From NCBI GenBank assembly GCA_000499405.2, contig HG738137.1:19058603-19122602 (forward strand): a DNA stretch of 64,000 bases. The letters are read 5' to 3'. The notes below the pieces were generated by a model. That model worked only from the letters and a program-made list of their open reading frames with translations. It did not search any database and had not been told where the DNA came from. Each line of letters opens with the position of its first letter. The first letter of the stretch is position 1. This stretch comes from Onchocerca volvulus (Eukaryota; Nematoda; Chromadorea; Rhabditida; Onchocercidae). The position numbers and the translations under genes were made by a program. Below, piece after piece: positions 24,365 through 38,500 of the stretch.

Positions 24365-24462
24365 ATGGATAATGAATACGAAATCACTTATCTTCTTATA
24401 AAATCTTTGTCAGATGGACGTTTTATAACTGAACCAAAGGAAACTATTTTCAGAAATGAAAA
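24365..24462 (+). CDS. Candidate first exon of a downstream cistron (incomplete model)
   Basis: ATG at 24365 lies 159 bases after the POLE3 stop and eight bases after an acceptor (TTTGTAG|AAG). The exon encodes MDNEYEITYLLIKSLSDGRF and a further 12 residues, then meets the good donor AAAA|GTAAGA. Position and signals suggest an operon partner processed by trans-splicing. I could not connect further exons with confidence: a segment at 25130-25209 (for example IPDLLSVVGTIRIS) and one near 25885 look coding in some frames, but the phases do not join. Family not recognised. Confidence 0.4.
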
Positions 24463-26412
24463 GTAAGAAATTTAAAATTTTAGTCTTTGTATATGGGAAA
24501 ATATCAGCAGTGATGCTTGTTTCAACTTTCTTATATGTTCTGTTCTCTTCTTTGTACATCTATGATTTCCTGATCTCATATGAAATTTTGTTTAACTTTG
24601 TCTCACTTTTTTATATGATATTTTAATCATTTTGATTTCATGGAGGCCGCACATGATTCATTTTTAATGCTTTGGGAAGTATATCAAACTTCCGTATTCC
24701 GAACATAATTTTATATAAGTTACCGAGGAAGAGGTGCTATTCAGATTTTAGATCATTGGATCTAATTCACTGAAGAGCTGACATTTGAGCAAATCTAGTT
24801 TTTTTTCAAACGGAAATCATTTCATCTGAATAATATAATTGCTCTGATTTTTTCCAATTCTCGAAGGATCGATGTTTATTTCTCTTGTTGATTTTTGCCA
24901 TTCAATAATTGTTTTTGATTTTTAGTTTATTTTTGTATTGCATTTTTGTGTTCAGAATAAAAATTTCAATAGCAACATAGTATAGAAAAGGACAGACATA
25001 TACATATCAAATATTGTTCTGAAGAAAAACGAATCTGTTTCAAGAAATGTCAGTTGTCTTGTAGACAACTATATTTGTAAAACATAAAAAGTTGTTGCAA
25101 TATTTGGATATTATGTTTCTTATCTTTAGATATGTAAAGTTGATGAAATTAAACAAAGTAACATTCCTGATTTATTGTCGGTGGTAGGCACCATTCGAAT
25201 TTCCGGGTAAAAATTCTGAAAGATGTAACCTTGCTGATGATTTTTTCCGATTTGCATTTAAAATGGTTAAATAGTTGGTATCAATTAAAAAATACGTAAG
25301 AAAAAAAGAAAAAACTTAGCACTGTTCTCGCATCAAACCGGAGTACTAATTTTACTAACTTTGCTGAACATCCGATGATAGTAACTGTTGTGACTGCCAT
25401 TTTTATGCTAATTATTATTCTTTTCATTACTATTATTGTAATTATCGTATTTCTTCGGGGAAAGGCCTAGCTAGAAAATAACATAGCGCAATTATCAGAA
25501 TGCTTATAGTAAAACCTACTCTAGAAATAAGTCCCGGATTAAGATCGTTAGTGAAACGTATTTAATTCGTTCGTTATAACATACGATGAAAATATGAGAT
25601 TATAAAATAATAATGTTAGTATATTTATATATGTAAATATAATGAATAATATTACCATAATTTTTCTCATTTATATATATGTGCAGATATATGTGTCAAT
25701 TCACAAGGTATTTGTGATAAGGAATGTCTTCTGAATTTTGGTGCCAACAATCGATCGTCTTCTTTGTATAGATCATGATTATCAGTTGTCACATTTCTGT
25801 TGCTATCACTCTGTCATAAGTCTTACAGTTGATATCTGGTTTGATAGTGGATTCTTCAAGGGGTGATAATATTTTGATTTTCAGACAAGATGAATGTAAA
25901 AAAGAACTGCAAGAAAAGAATCGAAGAGGGCTTTGGGAGCTGCAGAATTAGATCTTTGATGGTTCGAAAACAACAAATAAAGCATAATATGCCTAGTGCA
26001 CAGGTAAGGAAGAGGCACAAAGGTGAATTAGATCAGTAACCTTGTTTCCTGAGCTATGAAACATTATATGTGAATGAATTACTGACAGATGGCAATTATA
26101 AATGTTCTAGAGGAATTCAAAACCTTATTTATAGTTTCTATAATAATAATTGTGAAAAATTCGATAATTGATATTGAGTCATTATCAACAATCAGTATTT
26201 AAAAATTTGTTTCATGTTTGCTACAAGTTGCCATTATCAATTTTATCATTTATCATTAAATAGATTACCTTCTGTTTTGGAGAGTATTACGTTTCCCTAT
26301 ATTTGAGATCTCGATGGTTGGGTTATATTCATAATTTATTATTTTTGTCACTGTTCCAGTTCTTCCTCAAAATAATGCACAAATGATGAATTTCATTCTG
26401 AAAATATTTTAT
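24463..26412. other. Mostly non-coding; may hold further exons of the cistron starting at 24365
   Basis: Two short stretches have acceptor-like and donor-like borders (25130-25209 and about 25885-25975), but I could not join them in frame. The rest shows AT-rich sequence without recognisable features. Confidence 0.4.
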
Positions 26413-29400
26413 TCAGCACTCAAATAGCGACATATTCTTCTTCCATATTGCTTTGTTGTTATTAAATCGTACAACTTGACTTTGCCTGTAGTTCTCAAGA
26501 TCAATAGTTGTTGAATTGCTTGAAGTTCGTTGAGCCAAATATCTTGCCCAGCAAGCAATCGCTCCATAATCACTTTCCGATAACATTTTATTAGCAAATA
26601 ACTCTTGAACTTCTCTCAAAGAAATCAGATCAGCAACACCAAATATGCAAACGTTGTGTCGATACTTGCCACTTCTACACGGTCGATTCGACCATGTCCA
26701 CACGACATATCTAGAAAAGAAACATTTCAATCAGTACATATAATTTGTGAATTAATTACAATCAGTTAATTATATTTTCGAACAGATGACGCTTATTGTA
26801 TGGAGCTATCTTTCTTCCCGAAGAGATAACATTTAAAAATGACTATTAATTGGGTTTCGATAATCAAATATTTATTTGCTTTTGTAGGTTGCAAAAAAAA
26901 AGATAACAAAAGAAAAAGTATAAGAAGCTATAAAAGCATAAATTGGAAATCAATTAATAATACTATCTACCAGCATTACATACTTTTCTTACCGGTTGAC
27001 TATTTCTTGACACAAATTCTAGTTCCAGTCTTTATAATGTGACAAATAGGATATAAGAGACCAAGATAGCTGTTGAACCAACCTGGTGATAAAACCGCTT
27101 TGTTTATCAATGCATTTTCTTGTGAAGCCACCGGGAGCATCTGTAATAACTGTTAAATAGTAGTATTAGTAAAACAGTGTATTTCCAAGGTGACTGATAT
27201 CATAAACTTGACGTCTTATTCTAGAAATATCAATCATTAAAAATGTGTCTTTATTAAACCAAACAGTTTCAAGAATGAATCTTATAATGTCACTAGTTGG
27301 ATACAGCCGCTCCCGGTAAATGCAGAAAGTAGGTGTGGTCAGTAAATTCAGTTCGCTCCCTTTTGCCTGTCGCAAGTGGGATAGGTAAAAAAAAAGCAGG
27401 TATATCTATATAAAAACACGCGCCTATTCGAATGCAACCTTGTGTCAGAATTTCAAAATAATGAATGAAGAACTTTCGGAGATGTAAGATTGGTAACGAA
27501 GACATTTACATTTTCATTTTTATGGATTTATATAGATCTAAGCATTCTATCTTTTACATTTCACTACTCATTATGGAATTAGTGTTGAATTTACCTAAGG
27601 AATCATCGGAATGTAAACTATGAAAGAGCATTTCATCAGTCCCATATGGTTTCGAATCAAACATTTCAATGAGAGTTGACAAATTCAGACTCCCCATCAC
27701 AAATTCCACAAAACTTCTCGATAATATAACGGAAGAACTTCCTTTAGCAATTTGCAGCAGTATATCAGGCCTATTTTTGCTTGAATCTATAAATATCATA
27801 ATGCATGCATACTGCAAACATTGCAGCGTCAAAAGAAATGCATACATGTAATAATAATAATAATAGAAACATGATTTTTTCTGCTCATCCAATTCTGCTA
27901 TAAGAATCGGCAAATCATTTCGTACAACTGGAATTACTTATTCTGCTTACCGTAAGCACGACTTTTTTGAGAAAAATTTCAAATATTAATCATGTAAAAG
28001 TTTGAATATCTCAACCAATGTAAAGATTTCAATGTAAATTATTTTAAATTCGATTTTTACCAACTTTTATAAAGCCTCAAAGCAGCATAACTCCAATTGG
28101 CATTTTTCGGCAAACGATGAAGAAATGGTCTTCCAGCATTGATAGCATTACTTCCATTAAGTGCATTCAGTATTTGTACCATTTCATAATTATTTTTTAA
28201 TGGGATATCATCATTCTACAAACCATTCTGCACGTCAAAGTTTGCAGTGTTCTTCATCAGAATCATTCTTCCGTAAACATCTCTCTTCATCATCATCATC
28301 ATTCAGCATGCATTGGTAAATAAACATCTCATTTGTACAATGGAAAAAAATTGTTAAATTTGTAATACACATAATGTTTGAATGCGTTGTGCAACTATTA
28401 GATTGACTGGAATGCTTTTACCGGTTTTTAGAATTTCTAAGTTGTTATGAAGTGAATCTGAATTATCTTCTTCTGTCAATTATTTTTCTATCACCAATTA
28501 CCAGATACCTGGAGTAAAATGGCATATTTCCAGGCAGGCTTCTTCCATAAGATATTCAAACATTCCAAATAACTTCTGGTCACATTGTGTCCTGCGCTGT
28601 CCACATCATATTCGATCTTCGTTAAAAATACATTTGGGAAACATTTCGACAAATTTTTCATATGTTCATGGAATACGGAATTTGATTTACGATCAAGTGC
28701 ATAGCAGTATAGATTTTGGGGAGCATAAATTAAATTAAATAACAATTCCTGAACGTGATAGGCCTGAAATTTCAAACTCATTTGTCTTAATTTTAAATCG
28801 AAGTATTTCTTACTCTAATTTTAATAACAATCAAGTTTTATACTGCACAGGGATGATAAAGAAAATAAGAAATAGTAATGATCTTTCGATCTCTCACAAA
28901 GATAAATAATGTCTGATTGATTGGATATTGAAAGGATATGTAAGTTGTCTTACTAAATTTAGATAATGTTTGTGACAACTTCAGTGAATTGTGAAATTTA
29001 AATTTCTATCGAAATATTGATGAAAGTGAGAATGGTGGAGTTTTTCGCATAATATTCTTTATTCTTACTAACGAATGGTATGAAAGAAGATGGAATCATT
29101 AACAAGAAAGAAATGGCAATTAAATTTGGAGAAAATTTCCATTCTTTACAAAGAAAATCAATCACTAATTTATTCATTGACCTACCTTGTAAACAACTCG
29201 AATGAAAATGAGTGGAAAATTTTTCTCAATTTCTGTTCGTGAATTTTCTGAATATGTTCCACGTTGTTTGATATTTTCACATGAAGTGCTAATCTCTTTG
29301 TCTACTTTTTCTGATTTAACAGTGAATGGTTTCTGAAGAAAAGATGATATTTCTAAACAATCCATTAAATCGTTCATTGAGCGCGATGTTAAACTGCCAT

Positions 29401-30117
29401 CGATATATATGTATATCTTTTTGAGAATTTACTAAACTTTATAAGCAACATCGACTAAAAAATTCAAAATTCCTTCAAATACTAGATAAATTCAAGGCTT
29501 GTCGGGAAGTAGAAATTTTAAGGATATAAAATGAAAGTGAAATGAATATTTTAATATATCCCTTACTCCCGTAATTCAATCAAACGCAAAACAGTAATAT
29601 CATTAACAAACGTAAAAATAATTTCCATACTTTTAAAATTATTAACAAATATAAAAGTGACCTTTCCATTCCTAAAATTATTGATATAAAATTAATTCAC
29701 TTACCTTACCGATTTGAATTGCTACTAACAAATCGCTGAAGATCAAATCACATTCATTTCTTGAAGGTGAATGTTTATACAAAAGAGGTAGTAATTGGGA
29801 GGATTTCCTTTCCTGTAAATAGGCATCTGCGCCCAGTTCATTTGAGATATGCAAAACCTGATCATTGTTTCCTGCTGAAATACGGAAATTGTTGCAGAAA
29901 TATGCAAAGAAATCAGATTAGTAGGAGATGAATGCGGTTTTCAGTGTAAGAAGGATGTGGTACATTGGGTAATTGAATAATAAAAATAGTATTCCTATTT
30001 CGTATAAAATTTTGTAAACGCACAAACATTAGTTCGATTCAAGCCAGACATAAACAGAAATGAAACAAGTAGCAAGACAATCGATAATTTGGTCGTCGAA
30101 AGCATCTCGTATTTCAT
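26413..30117 (-). CDS. Core-2/I-branching beta-1,6-N-acetylglucosaminyltransferase family (GT14), paralogue 1
   Basis: Eight exons: 30117-30024, 29874-29710, 29352-29186, 28763-28509, 28215-28065, 27786-27595, 27140-27083 and 26710-26413. They sum to 1380 bases (459 aa) with every phase closing. This is a type II Golgi enzyme: the short N-terminus is followed by the anchor LSIVLLLVSFLFMSGL. GT14 landmarks are LIYAPQNLYCYALDRKS (human MPQNFYCIHVDTKS), KCFPNVFLTK, WKYAILLQ with NDDIPLKNNYEMVQILNAL, then TDEMLFHSL. The Glu of this last motif sits where human C2GnT has its catalytic Glu (PDEYLW). Next come GGFTRKCID and RPCRSGKYRHNVCIFGVADL with LFANKM. Enzymes of this family add beta-1,6 GlcNAc branches to O-glycans or polylactosamine; acceptor specificity cannot be read here. 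The intron between exons 6 and 7 carries a Helitron-like insertion. The ATG follows a TTTACAG acceptor, so it may be trans-spliced. Confidence 0.88.
27293..27536 (-). mobile_element. Helitron-like non-autonomous element, intronic copy
   Basis: Read on the minus strand it starts TCTATATAAATCC after an A and ends CTAG followed by T. It shares with the copy at 41682 the blocks ATCTCCGAAAGTTCTT, TTGCATTCGAATAGGCG, TTTTTATATAGATATACC and, near the 3' end, CTACTTTCTGCATTTACC. The 3' hairpin is eroded. It sits in an intron of GT14 paralogue 1 and is absent from the matching intron of paralogue 2, so it inserted after, or independently of, the gene duplication. Confidence 0.65.
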
Positions 30118-33100
30118 TTAAATCCTGTAAATATCAATTTGAAACATGAAATCATCTATAACTCGAAAACTACACGATACGGTTGAAAAAATGATATGTC
30201 GGCCTAAATTACTGACAGATTAAATGATGATGAGTAATTGTGTTATTATTGGAATTATCAGGTGCAAAAAAAAAGGAAGAAAGAAAGATTTGGAAGGGAA
30301 ATGAAAAAGGAAAAAAGAATTTTAAGTTAGACTTAGTGGTAACATTTTCCTAATACATTCTGGAAATTTCAAAAGAAAATTGTTGAATCCTTGTGTGGTG
30401 AAGTATCAAGAAAATGATAGTATGAAAATTGGATGTCATTTTACATTCAAAACATGAGTCGTGCTTGAAATTTTACCTGTCAGAGTCAAACGGTATAGTT
30501 AGTAATCTGAATATGTAATATACTTAAGAATCATATTAAGAAAGCCATACACAGCACCTTTGGGATAGTTGTTGTGGCAGTTAAATGATGCAAAACAAAA
30601 ATCGTAACTAACAATAATTCTGGAAGTTTTTTCTTGCACTCTGGACATTCACATGTGTCTGTGATAGTCTGTTATTTGCATTTAAAAATCAAATCTTTGT
30701 TTTTTATTTTTGAACATTACAAGAGATTTTTATCTAGAACAGTATTAATGCATAGCATAGCTAATAGTTATCATTTTAAATTAAGTTGTATGCTAGCAAA
30801 AGGCAGGAAATCAGCCAAAAAGGTCAACATCATCTAAGCAAACTAGGAAAACTAATATAAATTATACTGGCAAAGTTGATTATTCTTCACTCTGCTTCGG
30901 TACCAGTGCAGCAGCATCAATAAAAATGAGACCTATGACTAAAGCAAACGATCGAATTTCTAAAAAAGATAGAACTCAATCCTTAATAACTTTTAACTCG
31001 ATGTAGAATCGACTCGGATGGAGAATCAGTATCAAGCGATAGCAGAATATCGTGGAGCTCTAGCACAATGAATGACAGCGAAATGTTTGCAACATCAAAA
31101 GTAGAGTGCCATCTGATCGATCACAACCGATCAACTTAATAATAGAAGATCACTGTCAATCAAGCTCGGTGAACGGGTTAGAAAATAATCCTAGTATCTA
31201 AACATCGGGATTTAGCAATGTCATGTGCTACAGTCGGATATGATGATGGTGATAAATTGAACTAAAAATTACATATGAAACCATTGAGTATTTTACATAT
31301 TACAAGAAAAAAATATTGTTTTTCTTTTTATCGTATTATAAATGGACAAATTAAAATGCTTTATCTAAAACACAGAATTTTAGAGATTTAAAAACTTTGA
31401 AATTTTGATAACATGCTATTAATTGCGCCATTCGTTCAATTCGTTATAGTTTTCAAAAATTTATTTTGCTTTAAAAATAAAAAAAAAAAAATTGTCATAA
31501 GATCCTTCTCATATCTAAAACAAATTTAAAATTTATCATAAAATCTTTCTCATTTCTAAACAACAATTTTCCAAAAATTATGCTTAAAAATGATTCAAAA
31601 TGCACGTTCAAAAGCTCTAACCAAATCGATAACTATTGAAGTGATTAGGTTTGGATGAAAAAAATCATTAAGTAAGCATGAGAAATGCTGGATCGAAACA
31701 TATCTAAAATAATTGAACTTAATTTTTCTAATCTGAAAATTATGCAGCGATTCTGATAATAGGATATTATAGCAAATTATCTAATATCATGAATTCTTTC
31801 GAGAAATATTTCTTCTAGCAGTAATTCTATGTTCTTAACTTTTTCTATAACATGATGAATGTTATCAGTAGAACATGAAGATACTATGATCTATGACAAA
31901 TTGAACTAAATGAATTGTCTTTATTTTTCGAAAACATTTATAACAAATGAATAAGAAGAAGGAAAAATGCTCATTCCTCAGTGATAATTTATGATATGCA
32001 AAGTTCTACAATGAATATGTTAGATATTGATCCTTAAGTCTATCTTCGTTGTCGTTATCTTCTGTCCATTTTCCATTACGCTTCCGCACTTATCTGTCCA
32101 CTTTTTTTTGTTTAAACAAGGAACTTCAATTAATTTCGAGGATTGCACTGATTCATATCCGAGAGAAGCAAGCGAAATTAAAGAAAGCATTAAAGAAGTT
32201 CGAGAGGTTGCAGGAATCAATGATCAGAATCTCCATTGCTTAATGACTACGAATTTTATGATTTGTTAGTTTGCATGAAAACAGTAGATATTTTTTACAG
32301 ACAATCAAACAGCAATTTAATTCTTTATAATATGCAATACAGTCAGACGAAATGAAATTCAATCGGTTTCAATTATGGGATTAAAAGTTCGTAACGAAGT
32401 AAAATAGAATATTTGTAAGCAATTATGATCTGATACGAGAAGCATGTTAGTAAGATTTAGCTGCATTCCTGAAAACTTAAATTGGAGAAGAATAGTACTC
32501 TATTTAAATTAAATTTGTTATTTCAGAATTATTCATTGTTTAATACTTTATTATCGAAAGTGAAAAAATTCTACAATTCTGAGATTGAAAAATGAAAGAC
32601 TAATTTGAATAGAAAGAATTAAATATGCAAAGACGTCGAGATATATTAGCAGTTGGAAAATGATGTCGCCTAGTTGGATGATTCAAAAAGCAGACAATAT
32701 TCATCTTTTCGACAAAAGATTGGACACTTCTGAAAAAGCGCTTTAAGAAAGAACTTTGAAATAATCATTTTAAAAATCAATATTTTGGTTATGATAATTT
32801 TCTTCCAGAATCCTTGTATATATGCAAGTTTTGCAGTATTTTTTTAAGTTTCCTAATTTTTTCGTCACTTTAAAGAAACAAATTGAATTAATATGCCTTC
32901 TATAATTTTAATTTTACTAAGGAAATAAAACTTCATTTCAAATTTCATTCTTTGCTTATTTAGACATAAATTGTAATTTTCATGTTCTATCCTTGAAACT
33001 ATGAATGCCATTTGCAAAAGACATTAATAGCAAAAAAAGGGATTTTTGAGAAATACATGAACTAATTAGGATGGAAAAATGATTATGTACATATGTAATG

Positions 33101-35558
33101 ATGCCATTCCATTACTATCACTTCTAATGTCCGCATTGTTTAATTAGACATGGGATAATTTGAAACAAATTCCGCTTTGAATTAAAATTTTCACATGTTG
33201 CTAAAACGCGTGGATTTTAAGGATGTTATCGTGCATGCAGAATATTAACTATTAATTGAAAGCGCCGAAGCAAAAGAATGTACTCATTGAATTAAATGAG
33301 CCAAAAACCATTTGCTTAGGCTTTCGGCCATAAACTTTTCCGATATATTGAAATGATTCTGAGAAAGTGAAAGAATGTCGAAAACCGAAAATTTTTCACC
33401 AAAGATATATTCAAATAATCAAAATATTGAGTTGCGAAAATATTTCACACATAATTCATTACTCAAAATGCATTTAAATCGATGTTACCATATCAAATAT
33501 AATTCTAATTCTTGTGATTACCAAGCTTTGTCTCCAATAGTAAACACCGGGAACTAATTCACATGCAAATGCTTTCGGTCTTATAACCTAACTTATGTAC
33601 AATGATGGGAATAGGTAAAGAATTGCCCATTACAGAAAGGATTGCCATCGGTTGGAGAAAAGAAATTTTGAATCAGAACTGATTTGATTTGGGTAACGCG
33701 GCGAACGGTACTCCTTCAGTTCTGATCCAATATAAATATCCATACTATTCTCCCAACAAATATATCCTGGCTATCAATAGTCAAGAAGAAAACTCCAACT
33801 ATCTAGCGATATTTTTATCAATTACTGTTAACTAAATTATCATTCAAGCTGAATAATTATTGTCTATAACAGCTAACCAAGGAAATTATATTTTTCACGA
33901 CAAAGAATAAAGATTAGTGATACAATGATCTAAATAATGTCATCGTCACTTTTTAGAAAAGTTATCGTCTAATTTCAAGCATGAAATTTCGCAAAAGTTA
34001 TCTCTTAAATTAACAATTTTTGTGAATGACCCAAATAGGCACATGCAACGAGACACCTGAATATGATAAAAAAGCGAATTAATCAGCGTCTCTTTGGCAG
34101 GTGTCGAGTGAGATTAGAAAGGTAGCGATGACCTTTACTAGAAGCACCCATCCATTCTTTTGTCCATAATAATTAGCATATTGTAGAAAACTATCATTTC
34201 TGCCTAAAAATTTCCCAATTCCAATACTGTCAGCAAGAAATAGTCTTTCTAAACAACTTTTGTCTATTTCCATCCAAAACGAATCTTTTGTATGAGTCTT
34301 CTTTCATTTAATTTGATCAACCTGTGATAAGCTATCATATGCATTGGATGATATATGCAAACTATTTTGTTATCATATCTGTCTCTGCAATTTCTCAATC
34401 ACATGCTTCATTCGTCTTCGTGAGAACGAAAAAAAAAGAGAATTGTCGTGCTCACCAATTTAATTACTTATCAAAAGAAAGTCCAACCCATGATATTCGT
34501 ATGAATTATGCAAATTAACTTAATTAAACTTACTTAATGACTTGACTTTATTCAGCATATTTTATGATTTATTTAATCAAAATACATTTACGGAACATTA
34601 AGGTTATCAGACTACCTCAGACACAAAAAGATATCTATTGTGATGACGCAGTGTTCAAAAATTTCGATAAAAAGTGTGTCAAGTTGGTGACAGAACTCTA
34701 TATTCTTCAGCAAGAATGATTCTTAGCAGCACTTTCCTATCAACAGATGTCTGCTAAAAAATATAGGATTTTCGTCGAGAAAAGATTTGATAAAAATTGG
34801 ATGAAATTTGGTAAATTATTTTTCAGAGTTACGAAATTTAGAGAAAAGAAACAAAATGATGAATTCTAAAGCTTTGTCTGAACAAAATAAAGAATCTCAA
34901 GCTGCAACTGAAAAGGAAATAAATTGGATTAGGAAATGTGTAGAAAGCAAAGAAAAATAGTGCAGGATTTCAGAATAGAATAATATGTCTCGAAGTCATT
35001 TAATCCAATAATTCCCTGAATGTGTCTATGTATTTTTATTCAATCTTGAGATTCTTTCTTTTGATTTTTCCAGAAGCATCCATGAAGAGTCGACAGTGAA
35101 GAATGTATTTTTGATTGATCGTTGCTTTTATTTAATACATTTTTCTTCCATTGTATGAAAGTTATTCTCGAAATTGTTATCAAACATGGAAAATGTAGAG
35201 AATGATTCTCTCTTCATAATCGAACAATATTTTTTGTAGTCTGATACTGAAGTATAGTTTATTCTATTAATACACCGTTGGCAATACATCAGTTTTTTTT
35301 TTTTGAACATAGCCATGTTGATTAGTAACCTAACAAATTTATGTAATCAAAGAAAAAGTGGTTTTATATAAAATATCTGGCAAACCTAAATATTGCATGT
35401 CACTCACACTAAACAATCAGAATCCGAATTTTTGACACTGAAAGATTTTAATCAGAAATAATATGAAACAGATATGCCTTAAATTAATGATATTTCAGCT
35501 TGATATTTGCACGGAAATTTGCACAGTTTATTTAATACGGAGAAAAATTCTAAATTAA
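30118..35558. other. Intergenic between the two GT14 paralogues; largely empty
   Basis: About 5.4 kb. Apart from the weak candidate exon at 32121-32243 I see no supported gene. A stem-loop of about 12 bp (AATCAGAACTGA at about 33676 with TCAGTTCTGATC at about 33717) spans a less AT-rich loop. A/T homopolymers are frequent. No tRNA-like fold was found. Confidence 0.5.
32121..32243 (+). CDS. Weak candidate terminal exon, function unknown
   Basis: After a T-rich tract ending AACAAG, 40 codons plus a stop encode ELQLISRIALIHIREKQAKL and a second amphipathic, Lys-rich half. The local composition is more GC-rich and codon-like than its surroundings. An alternative frame is also open across the same bases, and no partner exon was found. 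It may be a remnant or chance. Confidence 0.2.
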   Translation, partial: ELQLISRIALIHIREKQAKLKKALKKFERLQESMIRISIA

Positions 35559-38500
35559 TCAATGAGAGCAATCAAAAGCCGATAAATTAAATTTCCATCT
35601 TTCTCGTTCGTTGTGAAACCGAACTGGTAAACGATTAGCATAATAGCTAAGTTTTTCAGGCATAATTTTAATAGCAGAAAACGTTCGATTATGAAGAGCA
35701 TGAGCCCAGCAACCGATTGCTGTATAGTCATATTCCGGAAGCATTTTGTTTGCAAATAAAGTTGTAGAAGTACTCATGGTGGGTAAATCCGCAATACCGA
35801 ATATACAAATATCGTGACGATAGTAACCACTGCGACATGGTTTCGTGGACTTCTTCCATACCACGTATCTAAAAAGATTATGCAAATTATTGGGCATCGA
35901 CAGATTCATGGATATTAAATTATCAGTAATTCATTTCCCTCAGAATTAGTAGGCTAATATCTAATGTTTCCTTGACTTATTTCAATTTTAAGCATACGTC
36001 TTAGCTAATACATCAAAATGATCAACTGTCATAATTTTCATATCCTGAGATGAGACAACTGTATCAGAGTTTATGAAGATAAGTTTTCAAACTTTCATTT
36101 TAATTTACTCTTATTAAACTAACTATGAATTAATAATAATAAAATACCTAGTGATCATATTATTATAAACATCAATACACTGTCGTGTAAATCCACCGGG
36201 TGCACCTGGAATATAAAATTTATGAAATCTTGAAAGGCGAAAAGTTAATTTAATGAAAATAATGATACTTCTAGGAATTTTTTTTAGTCATTTCGTCTTT
36301 TTAAAAGCATATACCATTTTAAGCACTAACCTAAAGAATCCTCGGAATTCAATGAAGAGAAAAGCATTTCATCCCCTCCATAGCGTAGATGATCGAACTT
36401 ATCGAGCAAGATAGTTAGATTCAATTTGTCAACAACGAATTCTACGAACGCATAACTCAATGATGCTGATGTACTTCCTTTTGCTATCCGTAATTTGCGA
36501 TCATCGTTCTGCTTATCATCTAAAAAATTCATTTTAATAGAGTGACAATATATCTAAATATTCTTCACATTTTAAATTTTTCGAAGGCTTAGAGAAAAAA
36601 TTCATAAAGATGCTAACCATTAAAGAGAGTGATTTCTCGAAATGTCCAGGGAGCACCACTGGGTACACGATCTGCATTCGGATGTCCTACATTGAGATCA
36701 TTACTTCCATTCAGAGCACTCAAAATTTGCACCATTTCTCGATTGCTTTTCAATGGGATGTCATTGTTCTGAAATTTCCAAATGAAGATCTCAATTTCTG
36801 CTTCGGAATATTTAAACCGAATTTTCCTGGATTTGAAAAATGAAAATGATAGAGAAGAAGCCGAATAGTCCGAATAAGCATCATTAAAAGCATTCCAAAG
36901 GCGCAATGTTTAAAAAGAAGTATGCGAATTTGAATTAATAAAATTAAAACGATCTATGCAAAAATTTGAAATGGCAAACCTGCAATAAGATAGCATATTT
37001 CCATCCTGGTAAACTTCGTATTATACGTAAACATTCCAGAAAACTACGTGAAGTATTATGGCCCGCACTATCAACCTCATATTCTCGTTGAGTTAACAAT
37101 ACATTCGGGAAACATTTCGACAAATTGCTCATCTGTGCATGAAATAGTGATGTAGATTTGGCATCCAACGCATAGCAATATAAATTTTGTGGCGCATACA
37201 TCAAATTGAGCAGAAGTTCTTGCAAATGAAAATCCTGCAATAACATTGAAGGAATTTTGTACGGAAAGAGGGATATTGCTAATAACGCTGAAGATGAAAC
37301 GTTTGAATGAATCGGAGATAATTAGACCTTCAGAGCATGACTAACCTTGTAAACGATTCTGACGAAAGCAATTGGAAAGTTTTCTTCATCATTTGAAAAT
37401 GATGTTGCAGGATAAAAGGCTCGTTGCCGGATAGCATCACAAGAAGTGTCCAGATGCTCATCGCTATTTTCATTCACCGTTACTACGTACTTTAAAAAAT
37501 TGATTTATTTTTAAAGTTCAATTCAGTGACATGAAATAAGTTCCAAGAATAACAAATGAAATGAATGATAAAAAAGCAGGGAAGTAATAATTTTATTGGA
37601 CAGAAGCGAATAGGTAATTTACATGGAAATTATCCAGAAATTATTTACTCGCTTCTATCGAAAAAGTGAGTAGATAATTCATTTCTATCTTCTTTGATGA
37701 AAAAAAAAAAAAAAAAAAAAAATCAACCTTGTTCATTTGAAGCATTTCTGAATACTTGTAGCTCATTAGTAATCGCCTGCATATTTCATCCTTCAGAATA
37801 TAGTCTGATAGTAAAGGAGGCTAAAATTAATTTTGATAAAGTAATTGGTATCTTTGCAGTATATATCACAGAAACGGAATTGTAAAAAAAAAAATCAAAA
37901 TAGTGAAAAATGAAAAATAAACCTTTTGTTTAACTGTTTCAAATGTCTCCAGAAGCAATTCCTGGACATTTGCTTTTGTTGATGCATTGAAGAGATTTTT
38001 CACTTGAAATAAAAGTTATGAGATTGCTTATAATTTACAGGAGAAATCAGTTAGCAAATATTTAAATGCATTAAAAATTTAAAATTAAACAAAGAAATAT
38101 ATAGCTACGGCAACTTGGTCGTGAAATTATGATTAAATTTTGAAAATTAGCATTTATATTTAGCAAAATGCGATTCAAGTCGTCAATCATGGACACCACA
38201 ATTGACTACCATTCAATCAAATAGTTCAAAAAATAGAAATAGAGTGTCACAAAGCTGATAATTGAACAAAAAAATCATTAACCCAAGGAAAATGGTCTAT
38301 TTTTGGAAACTATTTTTCAAGTAAATGAGTGAAAATCAACTTTTCTTCCTGCAATATTTACAGAAAAGCACTAAATGGTTCGAATTTTGTAACTGAGCAT
38401 TGAGGAGAAATTTTAGAGAATTCAGAAGAAACTGAAATATACACACTTTGCTGATTGGAGGGCTGCAGAATGTTGACATCTCCGATGGAACGACGAAACG

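Noticed and set aside
34079..34273. Minus-strand frame with FLGRNDSFLQYANYYGQKNG
   Set aside because: Looks mildly protein-like, but there is no acceptor/donor pair, no family match and no neighbouring exons.
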